A stretch of 64,000 nucleotides of DNA from Argopecten irradians (taxonomy: Eukaryota; Mollusca; Bivalvia; Pectinida; Pectinidae): NCBI RefSeq assembly GCF_041381155.1, contig NC_091145.1, positions 38,145,882 through 38,209,881 on the forward strand. The letters are read 5' to 3'. Under the pieces are notes generated by a model, which saw only the letters and a program-made list of their open reading frames with translations, made no database searches and was not told the DNA's origin. The translations under genes were made by a program, and so were the position numbers. Shown here piece after piece: positions 28,865 through 39,770 of the stretch (within the stretch, counting starts at the first letter, position 1; each line of letters starts with the position of its first letter).

Positions 28865-31170
28865 CTAAAAAGAACAAAAATAGAACAATAAAACCAAACA
28901 AAAAATCGATATAGTTGTGCCAACAACACAAAATAAGAACAATCACTTCATATTTTTGGACTGTGCATATCAATCATATCTACAGTTCATTTATAACAAA
29001 CACTCTTACAACGACGACTATAACGCAGTAAGCTCCATTCCCCGTGAAAGTTCGATAATATACCAATGATATGTGCGTAGTTTACATTGCTTATAACGAC
29101 GTGATAAAGTTGTTTACAACAGTAAAACAAGTTTGAAGCGAACCTCTGGAGACCAATACAATCACATCGTTATAAGCATACATCGATACATTTATGATAA
29201 AATCAATGCGGTATATTTTCTGCTGTTTATTGTGATTTAAGTTTGATTGATTTGAGATAGCCAATGAAACTTGAGTAGTACCGCGATAGACACCAATGTC
29301 AGCACTATTAGAAAAACGTGATAAAGTTTAAATAATGGAATCTTAAAATGAAAAAAGTAATACATGTATTGAAAAATTCCTATAAATTTTTTGTTTGTAT
29401 CCTCCATTGGAGTAAGACTAGAGATTACAGTGACGTGTTGTTTTGCTATGCGGATGTATCAAGTTAAGTAATATTGAGAGTGTTCATACAATTGATAGGC
29501 GAAAAGCTCTGGAATACACCATATACGTATTGGATTTCGCTTTTATGTTAACCATGCTTGTTCGAGCAATTCTTCTAAGAATATATTCAATATGGGGCGC
29601 TACCCTATATTTACACTCATACGACTTTTTATTTATATTTTATGCAATAAAATCGTCATTTGAAAGTGACGTAATTATTCAATAAAAGTCGGAAAAAGTG
29701 AAAGGAGCTTACTCAATTGAACACCGAATGATGACTCTTCACGTTAAATATATATTCAATTTTGCTAAAAGTTAATATATAGCGTAATAACATAAAATAT
29801 TTACTCGGCCACATGTGTGAACTAGCTACTGTTGGACTGACGTTACCGGAAAGAGTTCTTGAATACAGAGTTGAAATTAGTCTTGATATCTGATAAACAC
29901 ATATTTTTAGGAAAAGACTCTATATATACCATATTTTCAATTTAAAAATGTTTTGGAACACCTAGTAGTGCCGTCGAATGCAGGTACATGTAGAGTTCCT
30001 CGGCACATCGTCGGATCGTAGTTTATCTAAACATTATCAGACTGAAATGTTTAAGCTATGTACTTGGTTTGGTTAACTTAAGTACAATGTACCGGCGATA
30101 ATGATTCAGACGGAGATTGAAAGTGAAAGTAGAAAAGTACCGGTACAGACGAAACATATTTTCTGATGACGTTACTATCTTGAACAAATGGATCCAGTTG
30201 TTGCAATATTTTGCAGTCGCAACATGAATTTATATGTCACGAGAGTGAATTAATATGGGTTTGTTCGTATATAAATAGACTCCAACAGCTATTGACAGTT
30301 GACAACAATTATTATACGCAACGGAGACAGATAGCACTGAAATAAAAAGAACAATACCTGACAATACATAGGGACACATAAATGAACCGACTACTATATC
30401 TTCTTAAATACTGTAGGATATAAAATATAAACAGGTATCTATTTATTATATTATAATAGAAAATTATATTTTGATTTCAGAGTTACATATATTTACTAAT
30501 AACATTTAATTTACAGTCACTTTCCCTAACCTAACCAACCACGTGCGGCCATTGTTATACATAATATAAAGGTTCAAGGACAAGTTATCTAATGAAGTTA
30601 TAACAGAAAACTATAAAGCATATTAATTATATTGCATAACGAATAATAAGTTAATTACTTTATTTCTAGTTATATATTAAATAAACATACCTTTCAGTAC
30701 TGTGGCCGTAAAACACACATGTACAGGCTACTGGCTATAGGTGGTGTACATGTATGTCCTATTTTTCAGGTAATGTGCGGACACGCTTCCACAAGGGTGG
30801 GCGTGCACGTACAAGGACAGGGTCATGCAGGGTCAAAGTGACACACTCAACCAATCCATTCACTCGCCTCTCATACATGTACGTCATCAAATAACTTACA
30901 CATACAGATTCACATGTACAGGACATTTCATAGAACGAATAATCATACCCTGCCTCCACTCCGGTTCCCGGCAGGGTATGAATTCCACCCCGTTGCCGCT
31001 AGTACTAGTGTTGCAAGCCCCGCTGTGATCCACATGCGCACTTTGAGACTGATAAAATTATATTTTTCGGGTAATATGCTTATGTAACTGTAATTCATAA
31101 ACCTTTCGATTATAATGTTTCATCAACAATTAGTAGTAAATTCTAAGGCAAACACAGCACATGTATAATT
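28865..31170. other. intergenic or intronic stretch, no gene supported
   Basis: AT-rich sequence with scattered open frames and no convincing exon. At 29443-29685 an 80-codon plus frame lacks motifs. Near 30270 there is a TATAAATAG but no coding exon follows. A short inverted repeat (TACCCTGCC and GGCAGGGTA) lies at 30946-30980. If the minus-strand exons at 37.1, 33.0 and 28.8 kb form one gene, this is intron. Confidence 0.4.
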
Positions 31171-31172
31171 CT

Positions 31173-31305
31173 GTTCAAACACGCCGCCATGTTTGATTTA
31201 CCGGAAACTGTGACGAAATGAAACACTCAGCAGGTAAAATATGTTTAAAAGTTTTAAAAAGCCAACAAACTCAGAATAAACATGGTGGAACTGAACAAAT
31301 GTAAG
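31173..31305 (+). promoter_or_regulatory. possible TATA-less gene start, weak
   Basis: GCCGCCATG, an ETS-like CCGGAA and TGACG lie together at 31180-31215. Downstream, an ATG at 31282 runs six codons into a good donor, GTAAGTATT, at 31301. A second ATGGCGGCC lies at 31470. The cluster resembles a TATA-less promoter with a short first coding exon on the plus strand. No later exon was found, so this stays a suggestion. Confidence 0.2.
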
Positions 31306-32081
31306 TATTATTTAGAATTTAGCGAAAAAGAATTTTTAAAATTCATGTTAAAAACTTTGTGACATTATATTTCTTTCGTAGTGAAAATTTGTAGGTCATT
31401 CCATATATGGTACTAGTTGCCATATTTGGAGCGCGAGACTTTCTAACGAGAAGCATCATGGCGGCCAAGTGAGCCGTGTCGGAGATGTGAGCCATTCAAA
31501 AGTGCTTTAAAACATAATTTAGACATGGAGGTGGGTAAATAACTAATCATTTTATGTTTAAAATGTTTGATATCGTTGAATTTAATTACAAAATTACATG
31601 ACACACGTGAAATGCAACATTTTCACCGCTGGATGTTTTGCAACACTACGGTCAATGGGACGGAATCGTAGCTCTAAAACAGACTGACACTTTATCGGTT
31701 TGATACGCCTCGCTGTTCACACATTTATAAAGTGTTTACGTATGTACAAATGTAAATAATCTTTAATATAAAACCAATTTTACCTACACACCATTTTGAT
31801 ATACCTTTTAATAGATTAACTAAATAAACCTTCGATTTATTATATCAAATGACAGAAGTGATCATTCAGACGCATAGCTACTAGTATTAATAGTTTATCT
31901 GAGATATGTGGTCATTGTTTATGTTTTTGTGAACGTCCGTGACTGTCCTTAAAATGTAATTTTATTTGTTCTTTTTGAGTCTTGAAAAAGGGGCAGATCG
32001 CCTCGAAAATTCGACATTTTTTTGTCCACACTGTTTGAACTACTTCTTTGCCCTATATTTCTCATATTCATTAATATTTAA
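31306..32081. other. intergenic stretch, no gene seen
   Basis: AT-rich, with no open frame bounded by splice sites. The ATGGCGGCC at 31470 is followed after one more codon by a stop. Confidence 0.45.
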
Positions 32082-32210
32082 GAAATAAATTTTTGCTTTG
32101 TTGAGGTTATTATCAGGGTATAATGATAATGGAGCACGTGTAAATTATGTAACCCCGGCGAAGGGTATCATTATACCCTCATAACCTCAACAAAATAAAA
32201 AATTTATTCC
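32082..32210. repeat. 129-bp hairpin-forming MITE-like repeat
   Basis: The left arm reads TTGTTGAGGTTAT followed by GGGTATAATGATA, and the right arm is its inverse (TATCATTATACCC then ATAACCTCAACAA). The outer ends AAATAAATTTTT and AAAAATTTATT also pair. The whole can fold into one long imperfect hairpin. No internal coding sequence is present. Confidence 0.8.
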
Positions 32211-32866
32211 TTACATTTACAGTTTTTCACGCAAATAAATATAATTTATTCTCGCGGCAGTTGCAGATTTTTTTTATAAAAATACCCATATTTTTTCTCT
32301 CCCGTCATCGTCAACGAATTCGATTGAACAGCTGATTGGAATCGAGTCATCCATATGTTCCCACCAAAAGTGGGATCATGACCCCACGTTGCTACGCCAG
32401 CGACTATTCCCGTAACAATAGAATCGACGCATGTGTTGTACGTGTGCTACCATTATACACTGATAATGATAATACTAGAAAGCATGGTTATTGAGTCCAT
32501 GTCAGTGCAAACTGTAAATATACTAGTATAACACATATAAGGTGTCCGTATATTTAAAGAGTCAAATGCCTTTGTTATAACATACTACATATAACGACAT
32601 CGTACACAGGGCTTTTGTAGTCCACCACCATAATTAGGTACAGTAGCAGTAAAATGTTAGCGATTCGTGCACTACTAAAAAGGGTGGTAATGGAATTGAA
32701 ATAATCTCGATAAGGGTTCTTATTTTCTCGAATGATTAACTGTGTTTCTAGTTTTTGTTGCTATTAGTGTGGGTTGACCAGGTTTTAAATATTGACAACA
32801 AGTAAAATATTCGCTATCACCAATTGTCACCTTGTACGGAAGGGTACAAGTGCGTTAAAAACTTAC

Positions 32867-35800
32867 TCCACCGAGATACGATCACGGACAGACTCGATCC
32901 CAAACACTCTCGATTACCGGGTATATTTAAAATGACGATCACCTGTGAGGTCAATCCTTTCACAGGATGGAACGTTTGATAATGGTTTACTCGTTGACTT
33001 AGTATATCATCTACTTCCCACAGTTGAATCATTTCATTAAAAATATCTGCAAATAATTACTTTTGTGAAATACGCATCATTTAGTCCAAAAACATCTCAG
33101 AGATACCAAAATTACTCAATGATGTAATATTCAAACACTTTAAAAAAAGAAAAACAAGCAAAACTATTAAAACATTATTATTACAGAATCGATTTCATCA
33201 AATGGCTCACGTAACTATAGAACGTCCCTTATAGCTCATACAGTTTATATATGTTCTGGAAGTTCAGGATATATTTTACCTCGCACAATACTTTGTGTTG
33301 TAACAAGGAAGATATATCCTGGCTATCTTAAATATTTTAGCCGCTTTTAAGATAGTGATTTTCAATATAAACCAATGTATGTAGTCGGGATGTGTTTTTA
33401 AGGCAGAAGCAAAAACACGGACAAACCAACACAATGTGTGTTGTCAGTGAGTATAATGTCACGGATGGGTGTGTCACTGTGTTGTCGGTACGATGCTTCA
33501 AGAAGGCAATGTCTAAATATCGTAAAATTGTCTTTAAACATTTAGCGAAATAAATATTTATAACCCGAAAATCTAAATATCAAATTTTCATCAATTAGGA
33601 TAAAAGCATTCGATCAAGTGTCTATATGAGGCTTAGTGGAACTATAATTCATGGACATATCAAGTAATATTGCTTAATATATTAAAGGGACAATTCACTC
33701 AATAAAATTCTTTTACATAACCAAGAAGCAAAATATGGCATAAATGTATTGTTCTACATTTCGTATGAAGCATATAGCATAAAATATTGAAAAATTCCAT
33801 GTCATTGTTTAGTATTTTAATTGATACTGTTGTAATTACAAATCGTTGATCAATACGATTAAGCAGGTATAATATGTACGCTGTACCCATATCCGAGCCA
33901 AAGTCACGCACGTTAAACAAATGTACTACATAACCACTGTGGAGGTGATAAAATGATTTTTTAGTCAAGACATTTCACCTTATAAGGTAAACACACTACT
34001 GTCAGGGCGATTTGAGCAGTTTTAAACAAAAGTAGCATTACTCTACGAGCAAGAGACAGGGTTCGGCATACAAGATGTTCGACCACAATGTGTAATGGCG
34101 GCCAGCGAGCGAGTCTGAACATTTAATACGCATTTCACCACCATGGGCTTTTCTGGCATATCACAGTAAAACCGACTGAACTAATTTCCATTAGAACTGG
34201 GTATTTTCCGATATACGTACAAATTTTAATGTTCTCTTAGACTGAATTGTCTCTTTAACACTTTACACTGCTTTATCTGTGCGTAGAAAAATAATATCTT
34301 GCAACTGTCCCATATATTGACGGATAACTGCAGTCGGATAAACATGTGCTTTATCCGTCAATACAAAATGATTTATCCGTCATTAAGAAATGCTTTATCC
34401 GTCAATATGATTACGTGAATATGTTCCACATCTGACGGATTTTTTTTCTAAATGACCCAGAACTCCAGTGAATAAATAGAGAATACATGGTTTGTATCTT
34501 ACAATACAAGGTTTATTTTGGTGCGAGACTTAGGAAAGCCGAGATGACGAGACTTTGCTGAGTCCTCTCGGCTTTCCGTGTCGAGAAGTTTTTCAGTTTT
34601 CGGTTTTAGAAATACTGAGTCAATATTCCTTTCCAAACCGGGATATTTGTGTTTTGCAAAACGTTCTCCGCACACAGCTTGTTTGCCAGTGTACAGGACA
34701 AATAGCGACAGTGTCGTCATTTTCGTCAATTTTATGACGTACGTAACATAAAGTGCGCCAAACCAGCTGAGTCCCGCGGGAAACCATAGTCCCGGGAATA
34801 TTGCGAAATAGTGCCCAGGGACTGAGCCAATGAAAACGCGAGAAAAAGTCATGTTATGTACTAAATATTAATTTTGGAACTTTGTTGAAGTCCATATGGT
34901 GTTATATCACCCGCGTATAGAATAAATGAGGTAGTAGTCCGAGGTCATTATTTTAAACTCTACGAGGGCGATATAACACCATATGAATCGAAACAAAGGT
35001 CCTTAATTTTTGTATAAGATAAACAATCTGATGTGTATATTATTTACAAGAAAAGCATTGATCAAAGAATGTCACCTTGACGAATGCAGCGTTTGGGAAA
35101 AGTTCGCAAAGGAATATTGACTCAGTGTTTCTAAAACTGGAAACACTGAGTCAATATGCTATTTAGTACAAGACGTGACTTTGTGTTTTCCTTAGTTCTG
35201 TCCCGGGGCACTATTTATCTATAATGGCCTGGTTGAGAGGGCACTATTTCCTCATTGTATTGTTGATGGCATTCGGCTCGGGTACTAATCCATCCCTCAA
35301 CAATGCTATGAGGCAATAGCGCCCCCTCAACCAGGCCATAATAATATAGTATTGCCTTCTTTTGAGGGCACTATGGTCCCCTAGTGTTGTCGATGAATGG
35401 CATCGAACCCGAGGCGGAGGCGAGAGTGCTATGCCATCACAAGACAACACTATGAGACCATAGTGCCCTCAAATGAAGGCAATAATGTTTTTAGTGCATA
35501 ACGAATTAAAAAAAATGATAGGACGAACAATTATGTACGATCACAATAACAATTCATTTAAACGAGTGCGGCCACCTCTAACGTTTAGAAATGTCAAGAA
35601 GCGCGCCAAGCCATAGCCCCGCGGGAAACCATTATTATCTTTATTTCCTCCAAAATTAAAATTACATAAAGATGACATTTAACATGAAAACAATAAACAA
35701 AGCAGAGTAAACAGAAATTTACAAAATATGTACAAGTTCAAGTCTAATAATTAGTAATTAGTTGAGATTATTCAAAGCAATAAGGATCGCATGCTTACAG

Positions 35801-37163
35801 GAGTCTATACAAAAAAGATACATTTCCTAATCTAAACTCCTCTAAGGCACTTTTTGAGAAATCATAGGCAAATTCTTTACCCAACAAGGTGTTACATAAA
35901 TCAAAATCTGTTAAATTATGAAGCGATGACATTAATTCTAATCCAAAATTATTCTTCAAAAAACACCAGTACTCGTCACGAATTTCGTTATTTTTATCAC
36001 AATGCAAAATAATATGGGTAACATGATCATTAAAAAGCATTCCACAATATTAACATAATTCTATAGAATTTGATATTCGTGAGTTTACACAAGCATTCAA
36101 AATACAATGTACATGATTATTATACTGTGGGAACTCTACAGCGAGTTCCCAAAGAAAGTGAAACCTGTTTTTAGGGTGAATACATTTGAATCTAATCAAA
36201 TCTATATCATTTGACATACGTTCTAGACGTGATCTTTCATCAAGGGCAATTTAACACCATATGAATCGAAACAAAGGTCCTTAATTTTTGTATAAGATAA
36301 ACAATCTCTGTGTATATTATTTACAAGAAAAGCATTGGTTAAAGAATGCCACCTTGACGAATGCCGCGTTTGGGCAATGAAGTTCGCAAAGGAATATTGA
36401 TTCGGTATTTCTAAAACTGGAAACACTGAGTCAATATGCTATTTAGTACATAACGTGACCTTTTCTCGCGTTTTCATTAGCTCAATACCCGGGCACTATT
36501 TCGCCATATATATATTCACTCTTATTTAGTGGATGAATCTTTTCCTCCGCATCAAAGAAGCGTCTCGCTTCGAGCGAAACTAAGTAGATAACTGTCAATT
36601 TGTTTTTTTGTTTTGAATGTCATTAAGGTTTCAGCATAAACAGAACACACGATTAGTACCTTCCAATAAATATTCACCGATTCTGTTCATCACAAGTAGT
36701 GTAGTTAAAACATCAAATGATGCACATTAATTCAATAACTGTAACTAAGGTCAATGATACCACCTAAAGTATAAACAATTTCATAGCCAAGTTCACACCC
36801 ATTGTTACACATACCTATATGAATCTATTTCCTCCTTTAACGGCACATAACACTGAACATCAACGCGAGTCTGTCAAAATATCTATAAATGCACGATATC
36901 TAAATTTCCATTTCCTCTGTGCTATAACCTCACTTACAAGGAAATCATATACACATGGGTAGTGGTTGTCGCGCAAGAATACAATGTACATCGTTGACAG
37001 TGACAGCAATTAATTAGTGCGACTGTGCATCAAGTCAGTACTAACCTTGGTTGTGATGGTTATGTTCATCGGATAAAGGTGATCCGCTTGCTCCATAAAC
37101 GAAATAAAGAAAAACCAATACCAGGACACCTTTACCGGCCATTCTGGCTCCTTCGCGGAACAT
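32867..37163 (-). CDS. candidate secreted protein, first two exons
   Basis: Exon 1 (37163 down to 37046) opens with ATG and encodes 39 residues with a signal peptide: a hydrophobic core at about residues 13-23 (VLVLVFLYFVY), then small residues GASGS and a His-rich HNHHNQ stretch. It ends one base into a codon at a GTTAGT donor. Exon 2 (33046 down to 32867) follows a TTTGCAG acceptor, starts with the two bases needed to complete the codon (Asp), is open for 59 residues, and ends one base into a codon at GTAAGT. A TATA box lies 68 bp upstream of the ATG. Met8 has a stronger start context and is an alternative start. The visible part has one cysteine, and exon 2 contains a hydrophobic VIVILNIPG strand. 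The family is not recognised; a thioredoxin-like fold is only a guess. Later exons are unknown; 28746-28864 is phase-compatible. The 4-kb intron is full of mobile elements. Confidence 0.55.
33682..34258. mobile_element. 569-bp MITE flanked by TTAA
   Basis: Inverted ends AGGGACAATTCACTC (left) and its near-inverse GACTGAATTGTCTCT (right) are each bordered by TTAA, at 33682-33685 and 34255-34258. TTAA target duplication is typical of piggyBac-type elements. The interior has a long minus-strand open frame (33699-33968) but no transposase features. A diverged partial copy lies in the opposite orientation at about 44160-44365. Confidence 0.85.
34315..34442. repeat. cluster of TTTATCCGTCA motifs
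   Basis: The 11-bp word TTTATCCGTCA occurs three times in direct orientation (about 34352, 34370 and 34392) and in inverted form as TGACGGATAA near 34319 and TGACGGATT near 34433. The outer copies can pair with the inner ones to form hairpins. It may be the end of a mobile element or a binding-site cluster. Confidence 0.6.
34530..34580. repeat. short hairpin at edge of a foldback complex
   Basis: GGAAAGCCGAG on the left pairs with CTCGGCTTTCC on the right, about 20 bases apart. It marks the left part of the nested repeat block that runs to about 36513. Confidence 0.7.
34893..34995. repeat. inverted repeat around a short spacer
   Basis: CATATGGTGTTATATC near 34900 and GATATAACACCATATG near 34970-34985 are perfect inverses, with about 50 bp between. 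The right arm leads directly into the duplicated segment at 34973-35215. Confidence 0.8.
34973..35215. repeat. duplicated repeat segment, copy 1
   Basis: About 240 bp with a close direct copy at 36252-36513. Shared blocks include ATATGAATCGAAACAAAGG, CACCTTGACGAATGC and AACACTGAGTCAATATGC, in the same order and with small indels. The last part (CCCGGGGCACTATTT) also matches in inverse a block near 34790-34830, so the region is a nest of direct and inverted copies of one element. Confidence 0.85.
35223..35341. repeat. long hairpin 1 of a tandem pair
   Basis: The arms TGGCCTGGTTGAGAGGGCAC (35225-35244) and its inverse near 35322-35341 extend inward through a long imperfect stem to a loop near 35280. 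The total is about 119 bp. It is followed 8 bp later by a second hairpin of the same design but different sequence. Confidence 0.85.
35349..35487. repeat. long hairpin 2 of a tandem pair
   Basis: The arms ATTGCCTTCTTTTGAGGGCA (35350-35369) and the inverse ending near 35486 pair over roughly 55 bp, with a loop around 35415. Both hairpins share a GAGGGCACTAT word near the start of the left arm, so they may be diverged members of one foldback family. Confidence 0.85.
35632..36240 (-). mobile_element. non-LTR retrotransposon fragment, 5'-truncated and broken
   Basis: On the minus strand, a frame read from about 36230 to 35795 resembles the C-terminal end of a LINE reverse-transcriptase ORF. It carries a Cys-x-x-Cys-x8-His-x4-Cys knuckle (LC.YCG then HIILHC), followed by a helical tail ending FLYRLL. 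One in-frame TAA lies between the first two zinc-binding cysteines (about 36046-36055), so the fragment is non-functional. A short AT-rich 3' tail follows to about 35632. It sits inside the duplicated foldback complex and probably inserted there. Confidence 0.7.
36252..36513. repeat. duplicated repeat segment, copy 2
   Basis: Direct copy of 34973-35215, with small differences such as loss of GA in AATCTGATG and GATTCGGTATTT for GACTCAGTGTTT. It extends slightly further right, to ACCCGGGCACTATTTCGCC, which is the inverse of a block at about 34798-34830. The LINE fragment lies between the two copies. Confidence 0.85.
36514..37045. other. stretch within the first intron of the candidate secreted-protein gene
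   Basis: AT-rich, with no repeats or open frames that stand out. It ends at the exon 1 donor on the minus strand. Confidence 0.4.
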
Positions 37164-37230
37164 TTCGATTCCTCTGTTGGAATCTGCCAAAGTCGCCTGC
37201 TTTAATGATCAAACATCCCTCGTCAGGCCA

Positions 37231-37237
37231 TTTTATA
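37231..37237 (-). promoter_or_regulatory. TATA box of the candidate secreted-protein gene
   Basis: TATAAAA on the minus strand, 68 bp upstream of the ATG at 37163. A start site about 30 bp downstream would leave a 5' untranslated leader of roughly 40 bases without an upstream ATG in good context. Confidence 0.5.
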
Positions 37238-37239
37238 GT

Positions 37240-39160
37240 GTAGAAAGAAGCATGGAAAGATATTTATCTTTTATTTTTGTGAGCAAACATCCCTTGCTGT
37301 ATTCGACCGTACTAAGCGTAGACTTGAACCAATGGCTCGAGCGGATAGCGGAACCATGCTTCATTGACTTAAAAGTATTTATATCATTTCACTTAATTTT
37401 GTTGATTTGCAAAAAAAAAAAACAACACGACGTGGTGTATTTATTCATAGATAACAAGAAAAATAAACAATGAGAAATGGCTATGTAGAATCTGGTTTCC
37501 TCATTTTCATTCCTAATATTTTATACTGTTATCGAAATATTATATTTCTGTTATCAATAAAATGCACGCATAAAATAGATATAATATATAATTATTAAAA
37601 TTTCTCACGATTTGGAAATATGGACAAATGTGTACTAGATTTTAAAACTGTAATTGATACTATGAAACATTTTAAGTCTTGACATTACTTTATTATGCAG
37701 AAGAAACAGCATAATAAAACAATGGGTTCATCAATATAAATGGAAAGTTTTTTTACAATAATGGCACAATATGGATGGATTTCGGGTGGGGATAAAAGAT
37801 TGACCAACTGGTGTAGTTCACCCTTTTCTTTGAGAGAAATATAAGCCAAGTTAGCTGTTTTCATTTAGACAGCTTCACCGAAAGTACATGTAAGTGTAAT
37901 GGATATACTTGTAATTGTAAACCAATATTCGGACTGACCTTCTGGAAGACTAAGGGTCGGTTGAAGAATTAGCGCCCGCAGTGAGATGTCCTATAGTAAT
38001 TTGGTTGTACAATTGGAGAAATTGGAATATTATTATGATGTTTAGTAGGATGTTCCCATTTATATAATTATATTGTGTTAATCTTTGGGATAACTGGATT
38101 GACAATGGTTGCTTCACGGCCATCTAGGATTTTATCATTGACAAGTTTGATACCAAACTGACGTTACGTGCGTCTTGTTGTAATATTTTTTTCTAAAATG
38201 CGACCAGTGGACGATAAAAACTATACGGACTTCGTTTATTTTCAGTTTGACAAGTTGTTTTATTTCGTCCGGATTTTTGCTTGCAATGAAATATTTGCTA
38301 TTTACATATATTTAACGCTACCCGCGCGGCTGGAACACCCAACCGATTGAATAGTGTATTGTCCGATTCATTTTACACGATTGAATGGCCAATTCACATG
38401 TATAAGTTAATAAATTTGTGATGGACCCTGTGATGTTTGACTGACCCATTTAAAACTGTTTGGTGCATTTCTGACCTATAAAAACATTTGGTGATTGAAA
38501 TGAATTTAAAGTTTGATGTGTGATTGAGCTAGGTAAAACATTTGCTGATTGGCAGATTTGAATAAAACGTTTGTTGATTGGATGATATGCATATTTTAAA
38601 TATGTAAAAAATGTGTGCTCTCGAACTAGTTTTTGAGATATTTGAGCTTGAAATATACCATCCGTACAAATTTGCCTGCCGAAAATAGAAAAAATCTTAA
38701 AATTATGGTTTCTGTAATATTAGGATGAACAGTCTAAATTCTGTTGGCTTTTTGTCCTAAATTTTTAACGATAAAACGATATACAAAACTGTTGTATTTT
38801 TTTCAATGCTTACTAATATTCGTCATTTCCCAGGACCGTTTCTATACGTAGTTATCACGTTTTGCCATATTTTCGCCCCTAAAAATGAACGAATAAGCAA
38901 AAAGGTAAATGAAAACCCATGCCAATTTCACAATATTTGTATATGATATACCCAAAGTAATATATTGTTCAAATATCATACAAAAACATGGAGGCCTTGA
39001 TCGAATTTTCACAATTTTGTAAGCTTAAACCCTACCCCAATTTCATCCAGTGTTAGGATGGGTCATATTTGACTACTTTTTGAAAATCATGCCGCAAAAA
39101 AACATTCCACATCACTTCAATTTTTGTTTGTGATATTATATCTGGTTTATGTCTGTTTAT
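37240..39160. other. intergenic stretch, no gene seen
   Basis: AT-rich sequence. Open frames at 37177-37473 and 38168-38350 lack motifs and splice context. Short poly-A and poly-T runs are scattered through it. Confidence 0.45.
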
Positions 39161-39169
39161 ATTTATAAT

Positions 39170-39770
39170 TTTCTCCAAAGTCGCTTTTTACGATCATGCA
39201 ATGGAGCAGCAGGCACAATCTTAAAAAATGCTTACAATGCATGTGTTGCTTCAGATTATTTCATAAAACATACGTAAATAGCTTAAAAACTAAATATATA
39301 TAGAAAATCCAGAAGATACATCTTTGACAGAATATAAATTTCATTAGATATGACCTAATTCATCCTCGTCACCCAGCTCATATGACTCTAAGCTGCCATA
39401 ATCATAACCAGATCATTACAGAAGCTAAATGACGCTCTAAACGTCACCCCAACGCTATGGAATGGTTGAAATAGTAAACTATTTTCATCTAGGTAATCAT
39501 GAAACTACGATTTCAAATTTTCAATTTTTCGCCCGTGCAGTGGGGCATCAGGCATAATTCTAACACTCTACTTCAGTGTAGGCGTTGCTTGAAATTAAGC
39601 ACATAAAACAAGTCTAAATAATTTAAAATCCGATTTTAAACATGAGAAAACAACATATGCTTAGTGGACAGTTGATACTATTAATTGAATATGACTTAAT
39701 TTATGCACGTGACCTAGCCAATGTGAACCTTAAAGCTGACAATGCAAGTTAAAATTATTAAAATGATTTT
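39170..39770. repeat. decayed tandem duplication of a dispersed repeat
   Basis: The block at 39180-39440 (GTCGCTTTTTACGATCATGC, GCAGCAGGCACAAT, then ATATGACCTAATTCATC) recurs in diverged form at 39530-39720 (GTGCAGTGGGGCATCAGGCATAATTC, then ATATGACTTAATTTATG). The offset is about 355 bp. The first words match the end of the foldback in the intron near 54020-54060. Confidence 0.65.

Noticed and set aside
32867..33046. Selenoprotein P or thioredoxin-like assignment for the second exon of the candidate secreted gene
   Set aside because: A VIVILNIPG strand before a cysteine gives a faint resemblance only. There is no UxxC or CxxC motif and no in-frame TGA, so no family was assigned.
33699..33968. 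89-codon minus-strand frame as a gene, with a related frame at 44182-44364
   Set aside because: Both lie in copies of the same TTAA-flanked MITE, with differing ends and no functional motif.
34499..34852. 117-codon minus-strand frame as a gene
   Set aside because: It spans a short hairpin and inverted or duplicated repeat blocks found again at 36440-36513. No domain is recognised.
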